NCBI GenBank assembly: GCA_034437895.1
Contig: DAOTTO010000300.1
Location: 1 to 8,263, forward strand
Source: JANRLJ01 sp034437895
Lineage (GTDB): Bacteria > Chloroflexota > Anaerolineae > Aggregatilineales > Phototrophicaceae
Direction: 5' to 3'
Length of the DNA stretch: 8,263 bases
Shown: piece by piece, positions 1 through 4,666 of the stretch
How positions within the stretch are numbered: position 1 is the stretch's first letter
Layout of the letters: each line of letters starts with the position of its first letter
The notes under the pieces: generated by a model
Told to the model about the DNA's origin: nothing
The model's database searches: none
What the model saw: only the letters and a program-made list of their open reading frames with translations
Translations under genes and position numbers: made by a program

Positions 1-118
1 CACCCCCCGGCCCCCTCTCCAATACTTGGAGAGGGGGAGAAAAACGCATCTTGAAGTCCCCTCTCCATGTAATGGGGAGGGGATTTAGGGGTGGGGTAAA
101 TGCGTGAGCGAAAGTCCT
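1..118. repeat. MITE-like fold-back repeat, copy 1 (left end cut by window)
   Basis: Positions 1-98 match 8166-8263 with a single difference (T at 70, C at 8235). The element contains two hairpins. One is a perfect 12-bp stem (11-22 with 26-37, loop TAC). The other is an 11-bp stem (58-68 with 72-82, loop GTA) with one T-G pair. The outer parts are also roughly complementary: C-rich on the left, and GGGGAGGGG plus GGGGTGGGG on the right. The right end appears to run on to AGCGAAAGTCCT (107-118), which is the reverse complement of the 12 bases at the left edge of copy 2 (8149-8160). Combining both copies predicts a complete element of about 135 bp. It has no coding capacity. Confidence 0.85.
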
Positions 119-134
119 AGGATGGAGAAACGCT

Positions 135-212
135 ATGAGCAACAGTTACAGCCCGGAATTCAAAGCGAAAGTGGTGCGCGAAGTGCTACGCGAAGACAAG
201 ACCCTCAGTTAG
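135..212 (+). pseudogene. IS3-family transposase orfA, 5' fragment
   Basis: An ATG at 135, preceded by GGAG (124-127, 7-nt gap), opens 25 codons beginning MSNSYSPEFKAKVVREVL. This is the typical start of IS3/IS911-type OrfA, the small helix-turn-helix protein that binds the element's ends. The frame stops at TAG (210-212), just after KTLS, where intact proteins usually continue into the recognition helix. About three quarters of a normal OrfA of roughly 90-100 residues is therefore missing. The downstream orfB fragment is in the same frame. The fragment lies directly beside the fold-back repeat and is a dead remnant. Family assignment is from the N-terminal motif only. Confidence 0.7.
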
Positions 213-377
213 GTGGTCGTGTAGTGTGAGTTATTGAGTGTGCATCGGTCAGGTGTGTACGATGTCCCACGCCCGCTGGACGAGCGCGAGTTGCACATCC
301 AGCGGTGCAACCACAAGGCGTATGAGGAGGTCTATTTGAAGGATTACGCTTCCCCTCGTGAAGCACGGACCGCTGAC
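213..377 (+). pseudogene. IS3-family transposase orfB, 5' fragment
   Basis: The frame of the orfA fragment, read past its stop and a second TAG at 222-224, gives CELLSVHRSGVYDVPRPL and then YEEVYLKDYASPREAR. This matches the N-terminal region of IS3-family OrfB: a C..L.V.RS..Y block and a Y.SPR block ahead of the catalytic core. None of the DDE integrase residues are present, because similarity ends at about position 377, close to the 3' end of merR. An internal deletion near 205-215 has removed the rest of orfA and the very start of orfB. The TTG at 234 could open a 62-codon frame, but nothing suggests it is expressed. The right boundary is approximate and no right-end inverted repeat was found. 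Confidence 0.6.
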
Positions 378-385
378 TGCCTGTT

Positions 386-787
386 TTACCGCAGTAGGTT
401 ATGTTTTTTTCCCGTAAAATAGATACATTCCTCCAGATGCGCGTCGTCGCAGTGCATAATATCCTCCAGCAGCGTCTTCATGCTCTGGACGTTCATCAGG
501 AGTGCCGTTAATTCCTGAAGTTTGCGCTGGATGAGGTCATGCCACTGTACGGCGGGGGTCGGGTTGGCGAGAATGTCATCGAACAACACCCGCAGTTCCG
601 CCAGCGTAAAACCGGCCTGCTGCGCGGTTTGGATAATCGCCAACCGCTGCAAAACACTCGCCTCATAACGTCGCTGCCCACTTATGCGCTTGGGCGTTGG
701 CAGCAGACCGATGCTCTCGTAATAACGCAGTGTCGAAGTCCGAACCCCGGCCTGACGTGCCACCTCATTAATGCTCATTTCCGTCAT
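386..787 (-). CDS. MerR-family transcriptional regulator
   Basis: A 133-residue protein with the canonical MerR layout. The N-terminal winged helix-turn-helix (about residues 5-72) includes TSTLRYYESIGLLP (17-30) and RRY (39-41). A coiled-coil dimerisation helix (about 80-110) and a short C-terminal effector segment follow. Two cysteines, C113 and C121, are seven residues apart in HCDDAHLEEC, a spacing like the metal loop of CueR. Many uncharacterised MerR proteins carry similar pairs, so the ligand cannot be named. The start at 787 has GGGGG about 8 nt upstream; M4 (778) is an alternative. The gene is divergent from the thioredoxin, and the shared spacer holds a MerR-type operator, so it probably controls that gene and may control itself. 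Its 3' end abuts the IS remnant, which could have altered the last residues. Confidence 0.9.
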   Translation of the reverse strand: MTEMSINEVARQAGVRTSTLRYYESIGLLPTPKRISGQRRYEASVLQRLAIIQTAQQAGFTLAELRVLFDDILANPTPAVQWHDLIQRKLQELTALLMNVQSMKTLLEDIMHCDDAHLEECIYFTGKKHNLLR

Positions 788-800
788 CAGATTTGCCCCC

Positions 801-831
801 TTGACTTCAAGTCAACTTGAAGTGCTACCGT
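801..831 (+). promoter_or_regulatory. MerR-type operator/promoter for the thioredoxin gene
   Basis: A TTGACT -35 element (801-806) and a TACCGT -10-like element (826-831) are 19 bp apart, the over-long spacing typical of promoters activated by MerR-family proteins through DNA untwisting. Between them lies the dyad CTTCAAGTCAACTTGAAG (805-822): two perfect 8-bp half-sites around a CA centre. It closely resembles the SoxR box (CCTCAAGT and its complement). The adjacent divergent merR gene is the obvious candidate regulator. The -10 match is weak (T, A and final T agree), as expected for an activator-dependent promoter. Confidence 0.75.
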
Positions 832-867
832 ATGGAGATTAGACGATTCATCAGGAGGAAAACGCAC

Positions 868-1209
868 ATGGCACATTTCAGTTTTGACATCACCACCGAC
901 AATTTCTCACAGGAAGTCAGCGACTCGGCGCTTCCGGTATTGGTCGATTTCGGCGCGGATTGGTGTCCACCGTGCCGGATGCTCGAACCGATTGTGGATG
1001 CCCTCGCGCAGAAATATCAAGGCAAGATGCGCGTGGGGAAAGTGGATGCGGACGCACATCCGCAGCTTCAAGAGCAGTTCGGCGTAATGGGGCTGCCCAC
1101 ACTGATTCTGTTTGTGGATGGAAAGCCAACGCAGCGCATTGTTGGGTTTACATCAGGTGAGCGCATCGAAGCCAAACTTCTGCCCTACTTGCAGCAGGAA
1201 AATGCCTAA
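868..1209 (+). CDS. Thioredoxin-like protein with WCPPC active site
   Basis: A 113-residue single-domain thioredoxin, the usual family length, with no signal peptide, so probably cytoplasmic. The redox motif is WCPPC (32-36) in DFGADWCPPCRMLEP. The buried Asp (D27), the VDADAH strand (59-64) and the cis-proline of GLPT (P77) are all present. It should reduce protein disulfides using reducing equivalents from a thioredoxin reductase, which is not in this window. CPPC replaces the common CGPC, and G29 replaces the usual Trp of the FWA motif, so redox potential and partners may differ from classical TrxA. The start at 868 is preferred because AGGAGG (853-858) lies 9 nt upstream. A TTG at 817 in the same frame falls inside the operator and is rejected. 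Expression is probably under the divergent MerR protein. Confidence 0.92.
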   Translation: MAHFSFDITTDNFSQEVSDSALPVLVDFGADWCPPCRMLEPIVDALAQKYQGKMRVGKVDADAHPQLQEQFGVMGLPTLILFVDGKPTQRIVGFTSGERIEAKLLPYLQQENA

Positions 1210-1241
1210 CGGCTGGGGATAATCGAATCAAAATTTGCATC

Positions 1242-1318
1242 AACCACAAAGACACGACGGACACAAAGAAAACACTTTAATTTCTATGTCCCTTTGTGAT
1301 CTTTGCGTCTTTGTGGTT
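1242..1318. repeat. CACAAAG-type inverted repeat, possible bidirectional terminator
   Basis: AACCACAAAGAC (1242-1253) is the exact reverse complement of 1307-1318, and inner arms (around ACACAAAG at 1261-1268 and CTTTGTGA at 1292-1299) pair partly, giving a long imperfect stem. Repeats of the form CCACAAAGACAC...GTCTTTGTGG are a familiar intergenic element in several environmental phyla (general knowledge, not searched here). It lies between the convergent thioredoxin and epimerase genes, where it could end transcription from both sides. There is no clear U-tract, so the terminator role is inference. Confidence 0.65.
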
Positions 1319-1361
1319 AGTTTTGGGCTTTTATCACGACGTTGACGCTATAGTTTTCTCG

Positions 1362-2411
1362 TTAGAAGAAGTTCTTGGCGATCTTCAAAATGCCTTGGCT
1401 CCAAGGGACGCGATGCGACACGCCCGATTGATTCTCGAATTTGTGCATGTTGTCGATGTACCACTGATAATTGCGGATGAGCGCGTCTTTATTGCTATAT
1501 TTGGGCTGATAACCCAGAACTTTTTCCGCTTTTTCGATGGAGACAAACGAATCTTTGCTGGCGGTTTCATACACCCACTTATACAGTGGCGACAGATGCA
1601 GTGCTTCCAACACACGCAGCGCCATAATCGCGGGCGCGGCAGGCAGTGGGCGAATCGTTTTTCCGAATCCAGCTTTATCCAACACCGCCTGATAATCTTC
1701 CTTCATCGTCGTGAATTCCTTCGCGCCGATGTTAAAGGTATCATTGACGGCTTCACGGTCAAGCGTGGCGCACAGATAAATCGCGTCGCATAGGTCTTCA
1801 ACATCGAGCAGTTGATACCGATTGTTGCCGCTGCCGAGCATCGGAAAGCCTTTGCCATCCTTCGCCCAATCATAAAATAGCGCGAACACGCCTAAGCGTT
1901 CCGGCCCGATAAACGATTTTGGGCGGATGACCGGGACGCACATCCCTTTCTTGCGATAATTGACGCACACTTCTTCCGCTTGGATTTTAGCCTTGCCATA
2001 CGGCCCGACTCCATCCAATTTATCGGTTTCGCGCAGGGGGTGATGATCGGGGATGCCATAAACGGCGGTTGAGGAGACATGAATAAACCGTTCAACACCG
2101 TTTTTGAAGGCCGAATCAATCAAGTTGGTCGTGCCGTCAATGTCAGTGGAAAGGATGTCGGCTTCGGTATAAAGCGGGAGCGCCGCCGCGGTGTGGATGA
2201 CGATATTCACGCCCTGCATCGCCTCATCTACCGTCTTACGATTGCGGATGTCTCCGGTGATTTCGGTGATTTGAGCGCGTTCAGGATAATCAAACGGGGC
2301 AATATCCAACGAGACGACGCGATGCCCCTTAGCCAGCAAATAACGCGCCATGTTGATTCCTAAAAATCCCGCGCCGCCCGTGATGAGATACGTTTTCGAT
2401 TCTTCTGCCAT
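1362..2411 (-). CDS. NAD-dependent epimerase/dehydratase (extended SDR)
   Basis: A 349-residue extended short-chain dehydrogenase/reductase. The Rossmann fold opens with TGGAGFLG (11-18), and D36 at the end of the second strand favours NAD(H) over NADP(H). D54 in GDIR is the usual adenine-contacting residue. The catalytic site comprises SST (113-115) and YGKAK (Y138, K142). IRPKSFIGP (162-170) matches the substrate-domain entry of sugar-nucleotide epimerases and 3-beta-hydroxysteroid dehydrogenase-like members. The C-terminal half carries the LGYQP motif (299-303) found in this group. Length is normal. The substrate, nucleotide sugar or otherwise, cannot be inferred because no pathway neighbours are present. 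AGGAGG lies 12 nt upstream of the ATG, a rather long gap. The gene is convergent with the thioredoxin and separated from it by the CACAAAG repeat. The nitroreductase upstream is on the same strand but about 115 bp away across a repeat patch. Confidence 0.9.
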   Translation of the reverse strand: MAEESKTYLITGGAGFLGINMARYLLAKGHRVVSLDIAPFDYPERAQITEITGDIRNRKTVDEAMQGVNIVIHTAAALPLYTEADILSTDIDGTTNLIDSAFKNGVERFIHVSSTAVYGIPDHHPLRETDKLDGVGPYGKAKIQAEEVCVNYRKKGMCVPVIRPKSFIGPERLGVFALFYDWAKDGKGFPMLGSGNNRYQLLDVEDLCDAIYLCATLDREAVNDTFNIGAKEFTTMKEDYQAVLDKAGFGKTIRPLPAAPAIMALRVLEALHLSPLYKWVYETASKDSFVSIEKAEKVLGYQPKYSNKDALIRNYQWYIDNMHKFENQSGVSHRVPWSQGILKIAKNFF

Positions 2412-2489
2412 GTGCGTTCATTTCCTCCTGAACATTTGTTTAATCACAGTCTCTTGATCGAAATCGACCCTGTGTTTAAGGTAGCTTTT

Positions 2490-2541
2490 AGCGCTCAGCC
2501 GTCAGCGCTCAGCTTTTTGCACTCATTACTCATTGCTCAGC
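2490..2541. repeat. Short tandem/dispersed repeat patch
   Basis: AGCGCTCAGC occurs twice (2490-2499 and 2504-2513), followed by two tandem ACTCATT units (2521-2534) and GCTCAGC (2535-2541). The patch overlaps the last codons of the nitroreductase gene and supplies its stop (TAA at 2526-2528, followed immediately in frame by TGA at 2523-2525). Simple sequence of this kind recurs between genes in some environmental genomes. A function here, such as transcription end or recombination scar, is not shown. Confidence 0.6.
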
Positions 2542-3137
2542 ACTTCATCTGCCGGATGTCCCCAATCGCCGCTAAAGACAATTTCAGTTAACGCTTTACG
2601 GGTGCGCGGCTCTTGTTCACGCGCACGTAACCGTTCGATCAAACTTTCTGGATCGCCGCGATACCCAATCGCAATTCCCGTCACCGGGACGACGTTTTCC
2701 GGGATGTGATATACCTCACGGATCAAGTCCAACTGAATCCCTGCCATTTGCCGGACTGATAAATCATGCGCGGTAGCCTGCACGACCATATTTTGCACCG
2801 CCAGTCCCGCGTCATACAACGCCGTCCGCAGCGGGGATCCATCCACAGAGAAAGTTGTATAGACAAAGACCAGCATCAATACTGGCGCATTTCCCGCCCA
2901 ACGTTGATTGCTTTCCGTCAGGCAGTCGAGAATCTGCGCGTATGCGGCTTCATCCTCTTTGGTCGCAATCATGAAACGCCAAGGCTGCTCGTTAAAGGCG
3001 GAAGCCGACCACCGCGCCGCTTCTAATAAACTTCGCAAAACCGCTTTCGGCACAGGGTTATCCGCGAAAGCACGGGAACTCCAACGCCGTTCCAAGAGGG
3101 GATGAATGGGCGTGTCGGTGATGGCGGGTTTTTCCAT
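2526..3137 (-). CDS. Nitroreductase-family FMN oxidoreductase
   Basis: A 203-residue protein of the NfsB/RdxA/Frm2-like fold, typical length, cytoplasmic and expected to work as an FMN-containing dimer that reduces nitro, quinone or related acceptors with NAD(P)H. Visible signatures are RRWSSRAF (17-24), where Arg/Ser contact the FMN phosphate, and SASAFNEQPWRF (44-55), another FMN-binding block. The hydrophobic helix ALYDAGLAVQNM (106-117) and the late GIAIGYRGDPES (154-165) are also typical. The ATG at 3137 is preferred over upstream TTG (3212) or ATG (3203) starts, because the extra 25 residues do not look like the family and would lie on top of a good promoter. The Shine-Dalgarno (GGAG, about 15 nt upstream) is weak. 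The final residues LSNE and the stop are encoded by a short tandem repeat, so the original C terminus may have been altered. The physiological substrate is unknown. Confidence 0.88.
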   Translation of the reverse strand: MEKPAITDTPIHPLLERRWSSRAFADNPVPKAVLRSLLEAARWSASAFNEQPWRFMIATKEDEAAYAQILDCLTESNQRWAGNAPVLMLVFVYTTFSVDGSPLRTALYDAGLAVQNMVVQATAHDLSVRQMAGIQLDLIREVYHIPENVVPVTGIAIGYRGDPESLIERLRAREQEPRTRKALTEIVFSGDWGHPADEVLSNE

Positions 3138-3182
3138 AGTGGGGGTTATGTCTCCGCGAAAAAAATTGGGATAAGCGCGGAA

Positions 3183-3212
3183 AGTGTAGTGGATGAAACT
3201 CATGACGGTCAA
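3183..3212 (-). promoter_or_regulatory. Putative sigma70-type promoter for the nitroreductase gene
   Basis: On the minus strand TTGACC (3212-3207) and TACACT (3188-3183) are separated by 18 bp. The -10 element lies about 45 bp before the preferred ATG at 3137. This location argues against translation starting at the upstream TTG or ATG codons. It is a consensus match only. Confidence 0.5.
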
Positions 3213-3251
3213 TAGTCATTGTCATGGGTGCATAGGGCAGGGTTTAAATCC

Positions 3252-3282
3252 TTAACACTTCCTAGAATAGATATAGTATAAA
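3252..3282 (+). promoter_or_regulatory. Possible promoter for the STAS-like gene
   Basis: The A+T-rich stretch before the gene holds TTAACA (3252-3257) and TATAAA (3277-3282), spaced 19 bp. An overlapping TATAGT (3272-3277) is an alternative -10 element. The hexamers are good but the spacing is not ideal, so the assignment is tentative. Confidence 0.3.
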
Positions 3283-3321
3283 CTTGCATCAATAAAAAAA
3301 GTAAATATTCAGGCGAAATCC

Positions 3322-3732
3322 ATGCTTGCACAACTCGCTTACACCCACTCATGCATTTATCAGCCGCGTGAAAACGGCATCCATCATTTTGTCTTTACTG
3401 TTCCTTCGCATCAAGCGGTGGATACTTGGTTTGAATATCTGGATATGCTGTATGATATTACGCCCATAGACAGCCGGGTTTTGTTTTTGATCGATCTACG
3501 CCAGTCGGGTGTGCTACCCATGACGTATGTTTTACAACGCGGCAAGCGCTGGCTTAAGATAAATCCCTCTCGCCACGACAAACGTTTCGCTATCTTATAC
3601 AATGCGGATTTTCCGCTGAATTTGGCTCAGACTTTTTTCCGACTGACGGGGATTTCCGAAGGCCAGATGATCCGATTCTACTCGGCGGAACGCTGTGAAG
3701 AAGCCACTCGCTGGCTGCTGCAAGGCGACTAA
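3322..3732 (+). CDS. Small STAS/SpoIIAA-like domain protein
   Basis: A 136-residue soluble protein without signal peptide or membrane segment. The predicted alternation of strands and helices resembles the SpoIIAA-like/STAS fold: an early strand HHFVFTVP (21-28), a helix with a Trp (W36), a hydrophobic strand VLFLIDLR (53-60), a second strand FAILYNAD (89-96), and the closing pattern FYSAERCEEATRWL (119-132), which is characteristic of SpoIIAA-like proteins (F...EEA..WL). There is no obvious phosphorylatable Ser at the anti-sigma-antagonist position, and no anti-sigma kinase or transporter partner nearby, so a regulatory role is only a guess. The ATG at 3322 follows AGGCGA (3311-3316) by 5 nt. 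It faces the downstream SDR gene tail to tail with a 19-bp gap. The fold call is from pattern recognition and is moderate. Confidence 0.7.
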   Translation: MLAQLAYTHSCIYQPRENGIHHFVFTVPSHQAVDTWFEYLDMLYDITPIDSRVLFLIDLRQSGVLPMTYVLQRGKRWLKINPSRHDKRFAILYNADFPLNLAQTFFRLTGISEGQMIRFYSAERCEEATRWLLQGD

Positions 3733-3751
3733 TTGGATAACTGTTCAGTCT

Positions 3752-4510
3752 TTACTTCCCGCCATCAATCGCCAGAACCTGCCCAGTAATCCAGCTTGCA
3801 TCATTTGACGCAAAAAACAACGCGCCAGTGGCAATATCGTCTGATGTACCCAGCCGCCGCATGGCAATGTTTTCGATTAATCGCTGCTGCCCCTCTTCAC
3901 CATAAGCCTGCCATTGGCGCTCTGTGTTGGGGTTAGCACGGACAAAACCGGGCGCGATGCTGTTCACCGTAATGCCGTACTGCCCCAACTCATGGGCAAG
4001 CTGGCGCGTGAGATGGATTAAGCCAGCTTTGGCGGTGGCATAAGCCTGAATCCCTGTCAGGCTGATAGTTAAGCCCGCGCCGCTGCTGATGTTGATGATG
4101 CGCCCATAACGCGCCTGCTTCATCCCCGGTACGACAGCCTGTGCGAACCAAAACGCCCCCGTGAGATTTACCCCTAAAATGCTATGCCATTCTTCCGGCG
4201 TAACCTCTTCCATCGGTTTGCCCGTCTGACCTAATACGCCGCCAGCATTATTCACCAGAATATCGACCTGCCCAATCTGCGCCACAAACGCCATAATCGC
4301 ATCACGATCACGACTATCGACGACACTGACCTCGCAGCGTCCGCCTTGTTCGCGGCTGAGACGCTGCGTTTCCGCCAATTCATCCGCCAGAACATCGCAG
4401 CCCCATACCGTCGCGCCCCCCTGCGCGAAGGCTATGCACATCGCCCGTCCAAAACCATGCGCCGCCCCTGTCACGATCACCGTCTTACCAAGAAATTCAA
4501 TCAGCATCAT
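3752..4510 (-). CDS. SDR-family oxidoreductase (FabG-like)
   Basis: A 252-residue classical short-chain dehydrogenase/reductase of standard length. The cofactor motif is TGAAHGFG (14-21); D39 after the second strand suggests NAD(H) preference. NNAG (87-90) is the structural motif. The catalytic tetrad can be read as N115, S143, Y157 and K161 (YATAK), followed by PGFV (187-190) and the C-terminal ITGQVLAIDGG typical of FabG and sugar/alcohol dehydrogenases. It probably interconverts a hydroxyl and a keto group on a soluble substrate in the cytoplasm. A true FabG role is less likely, as no fatty-acid genes adjoin it. Two Met codons open the frame. GGAG is only 2 nt before the first (4510) and 5 nt before the second (4507), so initiation at 4507 is plausible. 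It is divergent from the kelch gene across about 155 bp of A+T-rich DNA. Confidence 0.9.
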   Translation of the reverse strand: MMLIEFLGKTVIVTGAAHGFGRAMCIAFAQGGATVWGCDVLADELAETQRLSREQGGRCEVSVVDSRDRDAIMAFVAQIGQVDILVNNAGGVLGQTGKPMEEVTPEEWHSILGVNLTGAFWFAQAVVPGMKQARYGRIINISSGAGLTISLTGIQAYATAKAGLIHLTRQLAHELGQYGITVNSIAPGFVRANPNTERQWQAYGEEGQQRLIENIAMRRLGTSDDIATGALFFASNDASWITGQVLAIDGGK

Positions 4511-4562
4511 TGCTCCATCTTGGATATTTCAGTTGAAATTCGTAAATTCTCGTATATAGGAA

Positions 4563-4591
4563 TTGCATTTCATAAACATTTTCGATAATAA
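4563..4591 (+). promoter_or_regulatory. Putative promoter for the kelch/malectin gene
   Basis: TTGCAT (4563-4568) and the TAATAA -10-like element (4586-4591) are 17 bp apart, within the A+T-rich spacer between the divergent SDR and kelch genes. GATAAT (4584-4589) is an overlapping alternative. The leader would be about 70 nt, and AGGTGA (4655-4660), 6 nt before the ATG, fits the anti-Shine-Dalgarno. A small dyad ATTTCAGTTGAAAT (4526-4539) lies on the SDR side and could be an operator, though it may be chance. Confidence 0.4.
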
Positions 4592-4666
4592 TATGCTGAA
4601 GGAATTATATGTTTCTTCTAACTTTGTGAAAACCCTATCGCCCGATCTATTCATAGGTGATTACCG

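Noticed and set aside
1..118. CRISPR-like or attachment-site reading of the edge repeats
   Set aside because: Only two copies 8 kb apart, no short spacers, no cas genes and no integrase or tRNA nearby; the fold-back structure fits a MITE-like element.
234..422. 62-codon open frame from TTG 234 as a stand-alone gene
   Set aside because: It encodes a piece of IS3 OrfB that runs antisense into the merR 3' end; there is no ribosome site and the catalytic core is missing.
539..820. Plus-strand 93-codon frame opposite merR
   Set aside because: It is antisense to the conserved MerR helix-turn-helix coding sequence and runs through the operator; no motif supports it.
817..867. N-terminal extension of the thioredoxin from a TTG at 817
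   Set aside because: The TTG lies inside the MerR-type dyad and upstream of the -10 element; the ATG at 868 has a strong AGGAGG and gives the normal family length.
1296..1793. Plus-strand open frame of 165 codons opposite the epimerase
   Set aside because: It is antisense to a well-supported extended SDR and has no recognisable motif of its own.
4511..4666. Riboswitch or small RNA in the spacer between the SDR and kelch genes
   Set aside because: Only a 6-bp-arm dyad and promoter-like hexamers are visible; no recognisable structured leader or terminator was found.
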